Shown here piece after piece: positions 47,748-58,558 of a DNA stretch of 64,000 nucleotides. Within the stretch, counting starts at the first letter, position 1; each line of letters begins with the position of its first letter. The notes beneath the pieces were generated by a model that made no database searches, had not been told where the DNA came from, and saw nothing but the letters and a program-made list of their open reading frames with translations. The position numbers were made by a program, and so were the translations under genes. Where the stretch lies: NCBI GenBank assembly GCA_015485155.1, contig WFUF01000016.1, forward strand, positions 1 to 64,000, read 5' to 3'. Source of the stretch: Robiginitomaculum sp. (GTDB taxonomy: Bacteria > Pseudomonadota > Alphaproteobacteria > Caulobacterales > Maricaulaceae).

Positions 47748-49960
47748 CAGCTTTTCTCCGAATTTTCATTTGGTTCGGTTACAGGAAACCCAAGTCTGGA
47801 AACTGCACCGGGTTTCAAGTCATCACGGTCAAGTAATTCCAGTTGTCCCTTATGGTCTTCCATAATACGCTTCACAATCGCCAGCCCAAGACCTGTGCCT
47901 TTTTGGCGGGTTGTGTAATAGGGCTCAGTTAGTTTTTGTCGGTTATTGCGTGGCCATCCCGGGCCATTATCAATTACATCAAGAAATGCAAATTGGTTAT
48001 CCCGCCAAATTCTCAAATGCACGTTGGGGGGCTGCCCATCTTCCCGGCTTTGTATGGAAGACGTGGATTCAGCAGCATTTTTAATTACATTTAATATAGC
48101 CTGCGCTGCCAGCCTAGCATCACAAAGAACAAAGACTTTTTCTTCTTTGTCTATTTCAATATTGACATCCGGAAAAGAGACCTGCTGGCTGAATGCCGTA
48201 TCTGTTACTAATTGGGACAGCTCGACCGATTCAATTTTGGGTACGGGCATTCGTGCAAATGATGAAAACTCATCAACCATTCGTCCAATATCCCCAACCT
48301 GACGGATTATGGTTTCAATGCATCGGTCAAATATTTTTGGACTGCTGGAAATTTCCTTGCGGTATTTACGTTTTAATCGCTCTGCTGATAGCTGAATTGG
48401 TGTAAGCGGGTTTCTGATCTCATGAGCAATCCTTCTTGCAACTTCACGCCATGCCGCACTTCGCTGATCCGAAACCAACTGGCTCATATCATCAAATGTA
48501 ACCACATATCCCTGCCCGCCGTCAGGGGTGATATTTACGCTAAGGATAAGATGTTGATTACCCTTATCAAACTCCACCATTTCGTGAACAGAACCATTGC
48601 TGCTGTCTTTTAGCGTTTCCAGCAATTCACCAAAGAACGGAGCAACCTCTTTTAAGTCTTTACCAAAAACATCCAATGCCTGTAAATTCAACAACTCGCA
48701 CGCAGATAAATTGGCCAAGGTTATCTCAAATTGCTGATTTATACCAAAAACACCGGCACTCACCCCGGACAGAACCGTCTCGGAAAATCGCAATCTTTGC
48801 TCAGATAAATCCCGCGCCGTTATCAGATCAGAGCGCTGGGTGGCAAGGCGCATGGTCATTTCATTAAAATCGCGGGTTAAATTGGCCAATTCATCATTTT
48901 GCTTGCTGGGGGTTACACTCACATTCATATCGCCATCACGCACCTTTCGAGCGGCCTGCGCCAACCGGCCAATGGGCAGCACGATCTGATTGGCTGCGGC
49001 CAGACCAACCCAGATAGCCCCGATTACAACCAACAAAGCAATTTCCAGATATACCAGAATAAAGGATCTGGTTAGCTGTCCCCTTTGTGAATTTGCCTCG
49101 CGGTAGGCATTGCGGGCATTTTGAGCTTCGATCAGATTGAGCAGACTGCCACCTGTGGCAAATCGTGCAACATATAAATAAGCATCATCATAGGCCTGCA
49201 GGCGATACAGGCCGCGAATGAGGTTCTTTTCATTTTCAAAATGCAGGTTGATGCTGCCAGAATCAGCTGCCTGCAAAGCCTCCGTGGTTGGAGCTGCAAA
49301 TTCCGGAGCACCTTCAAATTCAACCATAGTCAAAATAGAGCCGTTACTGTCAATAATGTAAGCGGCCTGAAAAAACCTTCTTTGCGCCTGCAGGCGCAGA
49401 TAATTGGTGAAAATAATCGGCCCCTCAACCAGTTGCTTAACTGCCTCAGGCTGATTCAAGTCAATCGCCATGGGTTGAATTTCGCTAACGATTTCGTCAC
49501 GTTCAGCATTAAAAGCAGCTTCCGCAACAGTTGCCGCACGATCTACTGCCGTTTCCACCACCGGGGAAAACCAGTTTTCAATGCCTTGTGAATAAACAAT
49601 TGCAAAAAACAATCCGACCACAATTGCCGGCAGCAAAGCCGCTGCGCTGAACAGGGTTGCGAATCGAACATGCAGGCGCGGGGCAAATTGTCCCGATGGC
49701 GAGCGACTCATCAAATGCAGCAACCGAAATGCCAGATAAATACCCATTCCGATAATAAGCACCAAATTGCCAAGCAGAATGAAAAAAAGCGCCGGGCTGG
49801 CCGGACCTATTCTACCAGCGCCGGACAGGGCAAAAAACGCGCTTAGCACAGCAACAGCAATTGCCAGCACATACACAGCACCAAAAATTGTCGAAGACAA
49901 AAGGGTAAATGGTTTTGAAAACCTGTCGCTAACCTGATTGGTACCGGGTAGAACAATCAT
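47747..49960 (-). CDS. ntrY: Membrane sensor histidine kinase NtrY
   Basis: 737 residues. Four N-terminal transmembrane helices bracket a large extracytoplasmic loop (about residues 120-300). A HAMP domain follows (IGRLAQAARKVRDGDM), then a PAS domain, the dimerisation domain with phospho-His in RRIAHEIRNPLTPIQLSAER, and the ATPase domain with N box, DNGPGWP and GTGLGLAIVKRI. All catalytic motifs are intact. It partners NtrX encoded just downstream. Confidence 0.95.
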   Translation of the reverse strand: MIVLPGTNQVSDRFSKPFTLLSSTIFGAVYVLAIAVAVLSAFFALSGAGRIGPASPALFFILLGNLVLIIGMGIYLAFRLLHLMSRSPSGQFAPRLHVRFATLFSAAALLPAIVVGLFFAIVYSQGIENWFSPVVETAVDRAATVAEAAFNAERDEIVSEIQPMAIDLNQPEAVKQLVEGPIIFTNYLRLQAQRRFFQAAYIIDSNGSILTMVEFEGAPEFAAPTTEALQAADSGSINLHFENEKNLIRGLYRLQAYDDAYLYVARFATGGSLLNLIEAQNARNAYREANSQRGQLTRSFILVYLEIALLVVIGAIWVGLAAANQIVLPIGRLAQAARKVRDGDMNVSVTPSKQNDELANLTRDFNEMTMRLATQRSDLITARDLSEQRLRFSETVLSGVSAGVFGINQQFEITLANLSACELLNLQALDVFGKDLKEVAPFFGELLETLKDSSNGSVHEMVEFDKGNQHLILSVNITPDGGQGYVVTFDDMSQLVSDQRSAAWREVARRIAHEIRNPLTPIQLSAERLKRKYRKEISSSPKIFDRCIETIIRQVGDIGRMVDEFSSFARMPVPKIESVELSQLVTDTAFSQQVSFPDVNIEIDKEEKVFVLCDARLAAQAILNVIKNAAESTSSIQSREDGQPPNVHLRIWRDNQFAFLDVIDNGPGWPRNNRQKLTEPYYTTRQKGTGLGLAIVKRIMEDHKGQLELLDRDDLKPGAVSRLGFPVTEPNENSEKS

Positions 49961-50044
49961 CGAAATTAAACTGTATTTGTTTCACTTCACTGACCTCACT
50001 ATGCCGCAAGTGTTGCCGTAAATCAACACTTTGTTGCGAAAAGG

Positions 50045-51388
50045 TCACTTGCGCGTTATCAGCCCGTGTTCCAACAATTTCTTGCGAAGTGTATTGCGAT
50101 TTATTCCAAGTCGTTTAGCTGTTGCCAGTTGATTATCATTTTCCTGTTCCAGAACCAGCTCGAACAAGGGGCGCTCCACCGCCAAAATCACAGTACGATA
50201 AATGCCCCTTGCCGCCACGGCTTCCGTTTTGCCGGGGGGCTCGGTGATTATTTGCTGTATAATTGCATCCAGCTTCGCATGGGTCGGGGAATTATCCTGT
50301 GATGATAGCAGGACCTTTTGTAAATGTGCCTCATCAAGCACTGGTGCGGATATTTGAGTGCTTGCTGCAGCCAGGAAACTTTTTAACTGTCTGACATTCC
50401 CCGGCCATGGCAGATTTTCCAGCATTTTAACTGCGCAATCGCTCAAAGTTTTTGGTTGCGAAGAAAAACCTTCTAGAAATTCTGAAGCAAGCTCTGCAAT
50501 ATCAGCACGACGATGGCGTAGGGCTGGCATTTTTATGGACAAAACCTGTAGGCGTCCCAGCAATTCAGGACTGATTTTTTGCTCGCCGGAGGTTGCACAA
50601 GCACTTTGATCAAAGGTGGCTATTACCCTGGACGGATTATTGCTGTGCTCATTTTCATCCATCCAGTCGCACAAAGCGGATTGTGATTCAGCACAAAAAT
50701 GATGCAGGCGGCGAAAAATAACAGTTTGAGCTTTTTGCGTCAGGGTCTCATCCTGCAATTTCCGGATTTGTGTCATCGCCTGCGAGGGCATAACTGTTAT
50801 CACTTTTGCATCTTCGCCTGCGCCAAATTTATGCATAATATTGGCCACGAGATATTTACCGGTACCAACCTCCCCGAAGATCAAAGCCGGAAAACTGGAA
50901 CGTGCTGCTTTGGAGATTAGTGGCAATACGCTCTTCATAGACTTTGAGTGATCAATTAACGGCATTGCCGGTGATGGTGTCTTAATTTTCCTGCCCGAAG
51001 ACTGCTTGCTTACATGATTGACTATTGTTTCAAGCAAGGAAGGAACGCTATAGGGCCTTGCAAAAAAATCCACGGCTCCAAATCTGGCAGAAAGCAAGGA
51101 GGATAAAACCGTATTTTCCCCGCCAAGAGCAATTACCGGGCAAGCAGGATCAATCTTTCTTATATCCTGTAAGGTATCAAAGCCGTTGCGGGAGGGTTCA
51201 TATAAATCCACATCTAAAACCACCAGCGCAGTCGTGTCTTTCTTCACCCAGCTTAACAGTGTCGATAAGGCATCGGTTCCACGAACCTTATACCCTAAAT
51301 TGCTAATCGCCCGCGACAGGCTAGCCCGGCCATCACCGTCCCTGCTTGCAATGAGTATTAACGGTTGTGCAGCGGATTTTCCTGTCAT
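50045..51388 (-). CDS. NtrC-like regulator with degenerate receiver and ATPase domains
   Basis: 447 residues, in the position of ntrC between dusB and ntrY. The receiver keeps D59 ([11 protein letters not shown]) but lacks the acidic pair (LIASRDGD), the Thr/Ser switch and the invariant Lys (DFFARPYS instead of xLPKPFx). The AAA+ domain keeps Walker A ([11 protein letters not shown]) but has no GAFTGA loop, and Walker B is replaced by TVIFRRLHH. The [12 protein letters not shown] segment and the C-terminal Fis helix-turn-helix ([17 protein letters not shown]) are preserved. The reading frame is intact, so it is likely a working DNA-binding protein without sigma-54 activation. ATG overlaps the dusB stop. 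Confidence 0.85.
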   Translation of the reverse strand: MTGKSAAQPLILIASRDGDGRASLSRAISNLGYKVRGTDALSTLLSWVKKDTTALVVLDVDLYEPSRNGFDTLQDIRKIDPACPVIALGGENTVLSSLLSARFGAVDFFARPYSVPSLLETIVNHVSKQSSGRKIKTPSPAMPLIDHSKSMKSVLPLISKAARSSFPALIFGEVGTGKYLVANIMHKFGAGEDAKVITVMPSQAMTQIRKLQDETLTQKAQTVIFRRLHHFCAESQSALCDWMDENEHSNNPSRVIATFDQSACATSGEQKISPELLGRLQVLSIKMPALRHRRADIAELASEFLEGFSSQPKTLSDCAVKMLENLPWPGNVRQLKSFLAAASTQISAPVLDEAHLQKVLLSSQDNSPTHAKLDAIIQQIITEPPGKTEAVAARGIYRTVILAVERPLFELVLEQENDNQLATAKRLGINRNTLRKKLLEHGLITRK

Positions 51389-52389
51389 GCTGCCATACTG
51401 GTTCTGTTTGATGAAAATATTGCCTTTAATTGATCATCAATATGATCAGGGTTCATGCTGGCACAGACATCGGCGCGCAATGCGGCCAGTTCTGATTTGC
51501 TGTGCGAGGCTGAAAATGCTGCATCAATAGTCCAGGCAATATGTTTTCGGAACATTTTGATACCCAGAACAGATCCATACAAGGACAGGCTTCCCGCAAA
51601 TTGTTCACGCAGATACCCCCCCTGCTCACTCAATGTTGGCAGTACGAATGTTTCACATTTAAGCTCTTTGGCAATTTGACCCGGCAACCATGGCCGCCCA
51701 CAGGCAGCCCGCCCGACCATTACTCCATCAGCCCCCGAATGATCAAGCGCCACTTTGGCATCTGCTGTTGTACAAATATCGCCATTTACCAATAATGGTA
51801 TGTTTATGGCTTCCCTGACCTTGCGCACTTTTTTCCAGTCTGCCTTTCCCTTATAAAACTGGCACCTTGTACGCCCATGCACACAAATCATCACCACCCC
51901 GGCATTTTCAGCACGTTTTGCCAGCTCCGGAGCATTTATACTGTTATCGTCCCAGCCTAAACGCATTTTTAAGGTAACCGGCACATTGACCGCTTTAACC
52001 ACTGAATTGATAAGAGTTAGTGCATGATCAAGATCACGCATCAATGCCGAACCTGAAGCTCCCTTGGTTACCCGCCGTGATGGACAGCCCATATTTATGT
52101 CAATGATCTGCGCCCCGGCATCCTCAGCCAGTTTTGCACCCTCTGCCATCCAGTGCGCCTCACGACCGGCAAGCTGCACCACGAACGGGCCACGACAATT
52201 ATCTTTTGCAATTTTGCGCAAACTATCTTTTCGCTGTAAAACCAATTGCTCGCTGGCGGTCATTTCACTTACCACCAGCCCGGCGCCAAGCTTTTGCACC
52301 ATGGAACGAAATGGCAGATCGGTAATCCCTGACATTGGCGCCAGCACCACCTGATTGTCCAGAACAATATTTCCGATTTGAATACTCAT
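51385..52389 (-). CDS. dusB: tRNA-dihydrouridine synthase DusB
   Basis: Reduces uridine to dihydrouridine in tRNA using FMN and NADPH. 334 residues. N terminus [15 protein letters not shown], catalytic Cys in [21 protein letters not shown]-site [18 protein letters not shown] and [16 protein letters not shown]. First gene of the leftward Ntr block; the old name is nifR3. In relatives ntrB follows it, but here the NtrC-like gene follows directly with an ATGA overlap. Confidence 0.95.
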   Translation of the reverse strand: MSIQIGNIVLDNQVVLAPMSGITDLPFRSMVQKLGAGLVVSEMTASEQLVLQRKDSLRKIAKDNCRGPFVVQLAGREAHWMAEGAKLAEDAGAQIIDINMGCPSRRVTKGASGSALMRDLDHALTLINSVVKAVNVPVTLKMRLGWDDNSINAPELAKRAENAGVVMICVHGRTRCQFYKGKADWKKVRKVREAINIPLLVNGDICTTADAKVALDHSGADGVMVGRAACGRPWLPGQIAKELKCETFVLPTLSEQGGYLREQFAGSLSLYGSVLGIKMFRKHIAWTIDAAFSASHSKSELAALRADVCASMNPDHIDDQLKAIFSSNRTSMAA

Positions 52390-52470
52390 GTGCCGCTAGA
52401 CTTTAACAGGTGGAAACGGTTATTGATCAACCCTGCCACAAATAGCGGGCAAATGAAACAGGGCCAAGAC

Positions 52471-53628
52471 ATGAAAACAGACGTGGTGATTGTTGCTGCT
52501 GGACGTGGCTTACGCTTTGGCGGGGAAATTCCCAAGCAATATCAACTATTGGCTGGACAGCCGATTTTACGACACACGTTACAAAAATTTGCCGAACACC
52601 CTGATGTTCGTAAACTGATTGTGGTGATTGCAGAATCAGACCTTGATCTTTTTGCAAAAACCTTTCCCGACAACCCTCCGACAATGGTCATCGGCGGTGC
52701 AACCCGCAGCCAATCCGTATATGCCGGATTACAGGCATTAGATAAAATTTCGTGCGGCAATGTACTTATCCATGATGGTGCACGCCCCTTTGTATCGCCT
52801 GAAGATATCAGCGCGATTACTGCAAAGCTAAATGAGGTAAAGGCCTGCGCACCGGCTTTGCCCGTTGTGGATGCCATTAAGGAAGTGGATCAGACAAGCG
52901 GAGAGGTTATCAAAGATGCAGAGCGTCAGCGTTTTTTGCGCATACAAACCCCGCAAGGTTTTAACTATAATGCAATAATGCGAGCTTTTGCTGCTCGTGA
53001 CAGGCATGTGTCATATGTGGATGATTTTTCAATTGCCCTGCAAGCGGGTATCAGTTGCAAAACCATAATGGGCAATGAAGATAATTTCAAAATTACTACC
53101 CGCAATGATCTGCAAAGGGCTGAACAAATGATGAGACAGAAGGCTTCTGTTTCCGTGACCGGAACCGGTTATGACGTACACCAGATAGGTCCTGGAAACA
53201 CTATGGTCTTGTGCGGGGTGGTGTTTGAATGCGGATTTTCCCTAAAAGGTCATTCTGATGCTGATGTGGGTCTGCATGCCATTACTGACGGGATATTAGG
53301 GGCAATGGCTTTGGGTGATATTGGTGATCATTTTCCTCCCTCTGAGGTAAAATGGAAGAATGCCGATTCAAGCGTTTTTTTGCGTCATGCAGCAGAACTT
53401 GCTGAAAAGCACGGTGCGCAAATAGCTCATGTGGACGTTACCCTTATTTGCGAGCAGCCGAAAATAAACCCGTTCAGGCAACAGATGCGAGCCCATATTG
53501 CTGATATTCTTTTGCTTGACATTACCCAGGTTAGCGTGAAAGCCACAACCACCGAGAAACTGGGCTTTGCCGGTCGCAAGGAAGGCATCGCAGCTCTGGC
53601 CAGCGTGACTGTTTTGAAAGGTCTGTGA
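52471..53628 (+). CDS. ispDF: Bifunctional IspD/IspF (MEP isoprenoid pathway)
   Basis: 385 residues. Residues 1-225 are IspD (MEP cytidylyltransferase) with AAGRGLRFGGEIPKQY and HDGARPFV. Residues about 226-385 are IspF (MECDP synthase) with metal ligands in GTGYDVHQIG and GHSDADVGLHAITDG, and GDIGDHFPP. The fusion is characteristic of alpha- and epsilonproteobacteria. ATG 52471 is chosen as it starts the conserved N terminus; divergent from dusB. Confidence 0.96.
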   Translation: MKTDVVIVAAGRGLRFGGEIPKQYQLLAGQPILRHTLQKFAEHPDVRKLIVVIAESDLDLFAKTFPDNPPTMVIGGATRSQSVYAGLQALDKISCGNVLIHDGARPFVSPEDISAITAKLNEVKACAPALPVVDAIKEVDQTSGEVIKDAERQRFLRIQTPQGFNYNAIMRAFAARDRHVSYVDDFSIALQAGISCKTIMGNEDNFKITTRNDLQRAEQMMRQKASVSVTGTGYDVHQIGPGNTMVLCGVVFECGFSLKGHSDADVGLHAITDGILGAMALGDIGDHFPPSEVKWKNADSSVFLRHAAELAEKHGAQIAHVDVTLICEQPKINPFRQQMRAHIADILLLDITQVSVKATTTEKLGFAGRKEGIAALASVTVLKGL

Positions 53629-54083
53629 TGAGAGTATTAAGCCAGATTATTTCCACTTTCTTCTACGTGGGTTATTTGCGCCCTGCCCCTGGCACATGGG
53701 GATCACTGGCGGCATTGCCAGTCGGCATATACGTGTTGAATTTTTTTGGCTGGCAGGCATTATTGGTTCTTTGTCTGGCTACCTTTTTTATTGGGGTTTG
53801 GGCTTCAGGATATTACGCAGGCTGCAATAATAAAAAAGACCCTTCCGAAGTAGTTATTGATGAGGTTACCGGACAATGGCTGGCACTGGTATTTGTTGCT
53901 CCGCTATTGTGGGAATTGATTGCTGCATTTGCATTGTTCAGGCTGTTTGATATTGCCAAACCATGGCTTATAGGTCGCCTTGAGCGTCTGCCCGCAGGAT
54001 GGGGCATTATGAGCGATGACATGCTTGCCGGATTGTTTGCCGGCGTATTGATCATGCTCTTTAGAAATATTCCGTTATTTTAA
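53628..54083 (+). CDS. pgpA: Phosphatidylglycerophosphatase A
   Basis: 151 residues with several hydrophobic segments. Family motif FFYVGYLRPAPGTWGSLAALP near the N terminus is spread over residues about 11-31, VVIDEVTGQWLAL carries the acidic metal ligands, and RLFDIAKPW and DDMLAG follow. Dephosphorylates phosphatidylglycerophosphate in phospholipid synthesis. ATG 53628 overlaps the ispDF stop. Confidence 0.94.
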   Translation: MRVLSQIISTFFYVGYLRPAPGTWGSLAALPVGIYVLNFFGWQALLVLCLATFFIGVWASGYYAGCNNKKDPSEVVIDEVTGQWLALVFVAPLLWELIAAFALFRLFDIAKPWLIGRLERLPAGWGIMSDDMLAGLFAGVLIMLFRNIPLF

Positions 54084-54100
54084 CAAGAACAGAGGCTGTT

Positions 54101-54589
54101 ATGTTCCCATCTGATGTATTGACGCAGGCCAAATACGTATTGCAAAAGGCAGTTGCTGGCAAAAACATGATATCGGTGGCCGAAAGCTGCACTGGTGGAC
54201 TGGTAAGCGCGGCCCTAACTGCTGTAGATGGCTCCTCCAGAGTTTTTGACTGCGGTTTCACCACATATTCCTATAAGGCAAAATCGTCCCTACTTAGTGT
54301 GCCACAAGGCATGTTGGTTGAACATGGTGCAGTAAGCGAAAAAGTAGCAGAATTGATGGCAGAAGGCGCATTGGCGGCATCAAGTGCCGATGTGGCAGTA
54401 GCTGTTACCGGCATTGCCGGACCGGGCGGGGGCACAGATGAGAAACCTGTTGGTCTGGTTTGTTTCGCGGTTGCCCGTATTGGCTTTAAAACCGTAACAA
54501 AAGAGTGCCGCTTTGATAATGATGGCCGGGCTAATGTTCGCATGAACAGCGTCAGACAGGCACTAGCTATGCTTGCTGATAGTCTGTAG
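54101..54589 (+). CDS. pncC: Nicotinamide-nucleotide amidase, CinA C-terminal domain protein
   Basis: 162 residues, the stand-alone CinA C-terminal domain. Motifs VAESCTGGLVSAALTAVDGSS (residues about 26-46) with the nucleophilic Ser, and VTGIAGPGGGTDEKPVG. Converts nicotinamide mononucleotide to nicotinate mononucleotide in pyridine salvage. Its last 27 bases overlap the convergent COQ10/RatA gene. Confidence 0.93.
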   Translation: MFPSDVLTQAKYVLQKAVAGKNMISVAESCTGGLVSAALTAVDGSSRVFDCGFTTYSYKAKSSLLSVPQGMLVEHGAVSEKVAELMAEGALAASSADVAVAVTGIAGPGGGTDEKPVGLVCFAVARIGFKTVTKECRFDNDGRANVRMNSVRQALAMLADSL

Positions 54590-55072
54590 TCTTTTTATTT
54601 CCTTGGCAATTTCACCTTCATCCATTGTACAGGGTATTTTTGTGCAGCGCTGCCCTGCCCGCCGTTCAAATGATTGCAGGATCAATTGCTCGGCCCTTTG
54701 TTGCTTGGAGCGGAATAAAGACCCAAGAACAGGCAGGGAAAATGCGAAACTAACCCAAAACTCCACCACAGTAGAGCCATCTGAAAGCGAGTGAAACTGC
54801 CAGTGGTTTTCAAGACTGCGCAATGGCCCTCTGGTCAGGTTTACAGATATGGCGTTTTTCCCCTCATCCCGCCTTACATCAGTAACGAATGACTCGTTAA
54901 GAAACTTATATTTCACCCGCACTTCCGCCCGCATATAAAGATCATCAGATTTTAATATCCGCAGGCCCGAAATGAAATTGATGAATTTGGGATAGTCCTC
55001 AACATTCCATGCTAATTCGTGCAAATCCGCAGCACTGTATGGCATATGCTTAAAAACGTGACGGGTGCTCAT
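54563..55072 (-). CDS. COQ10/RatA-type START-domain protein
   Basis: 169 residues, polyketide cyclase/START fold. N terminus [20 protein letters not shown] matches the family that binds ubiquinone (COQ10) or, in Escherichia coli, RatA. The segment [12 protein letters not shown] and [10 protein letters not shown] follow. In alphaproteobacteria the gene is commonly coupled to lipA, as here by an ATGA overlap. A role in quinone handling is the family inference. Confidence 0.88.
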   Translation of the reverse strand: MSTRHVFKHMPYSAADLHELAWNVEDYPKFINFISGLRILKSDDLYMRAEVRVKYKFLNESFVTDVRRDEGKNAISVNLTRGPLRSLENHWQFHSLSDGSTVVEFWVSFAFSLPVLGSLFRSKQQRAEQLILQSFERRAGQRCTKIPCTMDEGEIAKEIKRLQTISKHS

Positions 55073-56034
55073 TTTGCACTTTTTATATGCTTGGCATCAC
55101 GGGCGGCCTGCAATCTGGCAAAATCATCACCGGCATGATGACTGGAACGAGTAAGTGGGCTGCTGGAAACCATTAAAAACCCTTTGGACCTTGCGATGAC
55201 TTCCAATGCCTTGAACTCCTCAGGCGGAACAAACCGCTTGACGGGCGCGTGTTTGCGCGTTGGCTGCAGATACTGCCCGATGGTAATGAAATCCACATCA
55301 GCAGCACGCATATCGTCCATCACCTGCATGACTTCAGCTTTGCTTTCGCCAAGACCAACCATAATGCCGGATTTTGTAAATTGACGGGGATCGCGTTCTT
55401 TAACTTTCTGCAACAGGCGCAATGAGTGATAATATCTGGCTCCGGGGCGAATGCTCAAATATAATGAGGGCACAGTTTCCAGATTGTGGTTAAAAACATC
55501 TGGCTCTGCGTCAATCAACAATTCTGCCGCTCCGGGTTTTCGCAGAAAATCCGGGGTTAATATCTCGATACTGGTTGCAGGAGCCTCCTGCCGGATTGCC
55601 TTTACCGTAGATGCAAAATGTGCCGCGCCACCATCGGACAAATCATCACGATCAACCGAAGTTATCACCACATGAGCAAGGGCCATTTCCCGCACTGCAA
55701 CCGCCACTTTTTGTGGCTCTTGTGCATCCAATGGTGCCGGCAGTCCGGTTCTGACATTACAAAAGGCGCAGGCTCTGGTGCAAATATCACCCATAATCAT
55801 CAAGGTGGCGTGTTTTTTGTCCCAGCACTCACCCATGTTTGGACAGGCTGCCTCTTCACAGACCGTATGTAGCCCCTTGTCTTTTACAATAGATTTTGTT
55901 GCCTGATAGCCCTTGCCACCGGGAGCCTTTACCCGGATCCATTCAGGTTTGCGCAGGACTTCGCTATCCGCCCGTTTTTGTTTCTCCGGATGACGAATGG
56001 ACGGCTTGTCCCGATTGTTTATCAGCGTTGCCAT
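55069..56034 (-). CDS. lipA: Lipoyl synthase
   Basis: Radical SAM enzyme that inserts sulfur into octanoyl groups to make lipoyl cofactor. 321 residues. Auxiliary cluster cysteines in [12 protein letters not shown], radical SAM cluster [10 protein letters not shown], and the C-terminal [15 protein letters not shown] with the auxiliary-cluster serine. ATG 56034 fits the conserved N terminus; an earlier ATG six codons upstream is possible. Confidence 0.96.
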   Translation of the reverse strand: MATLINNRDKPSIRHPEKQKRADSEVLRKPEWIRVKAPGGKGYQATKSIVKDKGLHTVCEEAACPNMGECWDKKHATLMIMGDICTRACAFCNVRTGLPAPLDAQEPQKVAVAVREMALAHVVITSVDRDDLSDGGAAHFASTVKAIRQEAPATSIEILTPDFLRKPGAAELLIDAEPDVFNHNLETVPSLYLSIRPGARYYHSLRLLQKVKERDPRQFTKSGIMVGLGESKAEVMQVMDDMRAADVDFITIGQYLQPTRKHAPVKRFVPPEEFKALEVIARSKGFLMVSSSPLTRSSHHAGDDFARLQAARDAKHIKSAK

Positions 56035-56168
56035 ATCATGCCTGTTCAGCAATTACGCAGCTAGTTAAATTCACCAGAGGTTAAGCGCAAGTGTTTTTAC
56101 AGGCCCATTATTATCTGGATGTAGTCTTGCCAGTTGCAAGCAAGTACATTCTTTCGTATGAAATACCT

Positions 56169-56684
56169 ATGAGAAAAATACTCCCTGTTGCCTTGGTCTT
56201 TTGGTTTTTTCATTCGGTAGCCTTGGCGCAACAACCCGATATTGACTTTGGCCCGGCGCAAGATTTGCAGATTATAAGTGCTAATCAGACCGTTTTGCTG
56301 TCAGTGGAACTTGCTGATGATCCTGATGAACGGGCGCAAGGCTTGATGATGCGCACCGAAATGGCCGACACAGCCGGCATGTTGTTTGATTTTAAGCGTA
56401 TGCAGATTGTCAATATGTGGATGAAAAACACGCTGATTCCACTGGATATGATTTTCCTTGATGAACAGGGAAAGATTGTAACCATCATCCGTAATACCAA
56501 GCCTGGCTCTTTGCGCAGAATTTCATCCGCTGTTCCGGTTATTGCGGTTTTGGAGGTAAATGCCGGCCTGTCTCGTAAATGGCAATTACAGCGCGGAGAT
56601 CAGGTTGTGCATAAAATGTTTCAAAATCAACAAGAGGAAATAACCGAAGATACGCCGGATTCTACAATGCCATTGCCTGAGTGA
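56169..56684 (+). CDS. DUF192 family exported protein
   Basis: 171 residues. Signal peptide from ATG 56169 (ILPVALVFWFFHSVALAQQ). The DUF192 domain has VELADDPDERAQGLMMRTEM, MLFDFKRMQIVNMWMKNTLI and DMIFLDEQGKIV. The family is widespread, exported and of unknown function. It is followed by tRNA-Pro. Confidence 0.88.
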   Translation: MRKILPVALVFWFFHSVALAQQPDIDFGPAQDLQIISANQTVLLSVELADDPDERAQGLMMRTEMADTAGMLFDFKRMQIVNMWMKNTLIPLDMIFLDEQGKIVTIIRNTKPGSLRRISSAVPVIAVLEVNAGLSRKWQLQRGDQVVHKMFQNQQEEITEDTPDSTMPLPE

Positions 56685-56770
56685 ATGTGTGATTTTTCAC
56701 AAGTTTATGCCATTCGTTTAATTTTTGGGCTTGTCATACTCGGCAAAATGCATACAACCACGGTCTTGAT

Positions 56771-56847
<77 letters not shown>

Positions 56848-56896
56848 TCAACACCGCAGCCCCTTTTGCGGTACATAAGGTTATGAGGTGAATTTC

Positions 56897-57202
56897 ATGT
56901 CTGCCCTGATTTACCAGCCTGATCGCAATCCCATGCAATCTGGCCGTGCCAAAACCAAAGTCTGGATTTTGGAATTTGATTCTACAGCACCACGAACTAC
57001 GGATGTTCTTACCGGCTGGGTTGGTTCTGATGATACCCAAACCCAAATAAGAATGAAATTTGCAACAGCCAATGAAGCAAAGCGCTATGCGGAACGTCAC
57101 GGGATCGAATACAGGCTGATTGAAAAAACTCCCCATAGACAACAGTCGAAAAGCTATTCGGAAAACTTTTCTGCCGACCGCAAAGAAAGCTGGACGCACT
57201 GA
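56897..57202 (+). CDS. NDUFS4-like complex I accessory subunit
   Basis: 101 residues of the ETC_C1_NDUFS4 family. Core pattern: IYQPDRNPMQSGRAKTKVWI near the N terminus, then GWVGSDDTQTQIRMKF and EAKRYAERHGIEY. This accessory subunit stabilises the N module of complex I in mitochondria and alphaproteobacteria. ATG 56897 is chosen because GAGGTG lies 6 bases upstream; a GTG three codons before is part of that ribosome site. It is next to tRNA-Pro and far from the complex I-like operon at the window start. Confidence 0.93.
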   Translation: MSALIYQPDRNPMQSGRAKTKVWILEFDSTAPRTTDVLTGWVGSDDTQTQIRMKFATANEAKRYAERHGIEYRLIEKTPHRQQSKSYSENFSADRKESWTH

Positions 57203-57250
57203 GTATTTACGACAATTTCCTAAAGCCGGAAATCTTCTAGGCTTTGTCTC

Positions 57251-58558
57251 ATGAGCAATTTATTTGAATCTGCTGGAATGTCGTCCATGGCGCCGAGGCC
57301 ACTGGCTGATTTGCTGCGCCCAGAACAAATTTCGGAGGTGGTGGGACAAGACCATTTGCTTGGTGATGATGGACCTATCGGGCGCATGCTTGCACAAAAC
57401 CGATTGTCATCGATGATTTTATGGGGACCGCCGGGGGTCGGTAAAACAAGTATTGCCCGTCTTCTTGCATCTCATACCGATTTGCACTTTGAATTGCTAT
57501 CTGCGGTTTTTTCCGGTGTTGCCGATTTACGCAAAGTCTTTGAAGCGGCCCGGTCTCGCCGGCAAACCGGCAAGGGCACATTATTGTTCGTTGATGAAAT
57601 CCACCGCTTTAACCGGGCGCAGCAAGACGGGTTTCTGCCCTATGTGGAACAAGGAATAGTTACGTTAATTGGTGCTACCACACAAAATCCATCATTTGAA
57701 CTAAATGGAGCTTTGCTTTCTCGATGCATGGTGTTGGTTTTGGAGCGCCTTGATATTGATGCACAGCTAAAACTCTTACAACGGGCGGAGGCACAAAAGT
57801 CCAGAAAACTTCCCCTGACCGAGGCGGCCAGAAAAACCCTGTGCTCCATGGCCGATGGCGATGGCAGATACTTGCTAAATCTGGCAGAAGAGGTTTTTGC
57901 CCATTCCGGCGATACGGCTCTTGCGCCTGAGCAATTAGCCAAAATCCTGCACAAACGAGCAGTACAATACGACCGGGATCGTGATGGCCATTACAATTTA
58001 ATTTCAGCCCTGCATAAGGCCGTGCGAGGCTCTGATCCTGATGCTGCCTTGTATTGGCTGGCCCGAATGCTCGAAGGTGGAGAAGACCCGCTGTTTTTAG
58101 GTCGCAGATTGGTGCGCATGGCCTCTGAAGATATTGGCCATGCCGATCCATCCGCCCTGCAAACTGCAATCGGAGCCGTAGAAGCCTATCGGCTCATGGG
58201 AAGTCCCGAAGGCGAGCTTGCCCTTGCTCAGGCCTGTGTTCATTTGGCCTGCGCACCCAAATCAAACGCTGTTTACAAGGCTTTTAACAAGGCAAAGGCA
58301 AGTGCTGCAAAAACCGGCTCCCTGGCACCGCCAAAACATATTTTGAATGCACCTACAAAAATGATGAAAGAACATGGTTTTGGCGAAGGCTATTGTTATG
58401 ATCATGAGGTTGAAGGAGGCTTTTCAGGACAAAAATACTTTCCTGATAAAATGCAGCATCAGCAATTTTACAATCCCAAACCAGTCGGGTTTGAGCGTGG
58501 CGTTGCTGAGCGTCTGGGAAAATGGCGTGCAATCAGGGATAAAAAACCTGAAAAATGA
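57251..58558 (+). CDS. rarA: Replication-associated recombination protein A (RarA/MgsA)
   Basis: 435 residues, clamp-loader-type AAA+ ATPase acting at stalled replication forks. Walker A WGPPGVGKTSIARLLA, Walker B TLLFVDEIHRFN, sensor region IGATTQNPSFELNGALLSRC. The C-terminal tetramerisation region includes GLARM-like YWLARMLEGGEDPLFLGRRL and HGFGEGYCYDH. Ends in an ATGA overlap with crcB. Confidence 0.96.
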   Translation: MSNLFESAGMSSMAPRPLADLLRPEQISEVVGQDHLLGDDGPIGRMLAQNRLSSMILWGPPGVGKTSIARLLASHTDLHFELLSAVFSGVADLRKVFEAARSRRQTGKGTLLFVDEIHRFNRAQQDGFLPYVEQGIVTLIGATTQNPSFELNGALLSRCMVLVLERLDIDAQLKLLQRAEAQKSRKLPLTEAARKTLCSMADGDGRYLLNLAEEVFAHSGDTALAPEQLAKILHKRAVQYDRDRDGHYNLISALHKAVRGSDPDAALYWLARMLEGGEDPLFLGRRLVRMASEDIGHADPSALQTAIGAVEAYRLMGSPEGELALAQACVHLACAPKSNAVYKAFNKAKASAAKTGSLAPPKHILNAPTKMMKEHGFGEGYCYDHEVEGGFSGQKYFPDKMQHQQFYNPKPVGFERGVAERLGKWRAIRDKKPEK

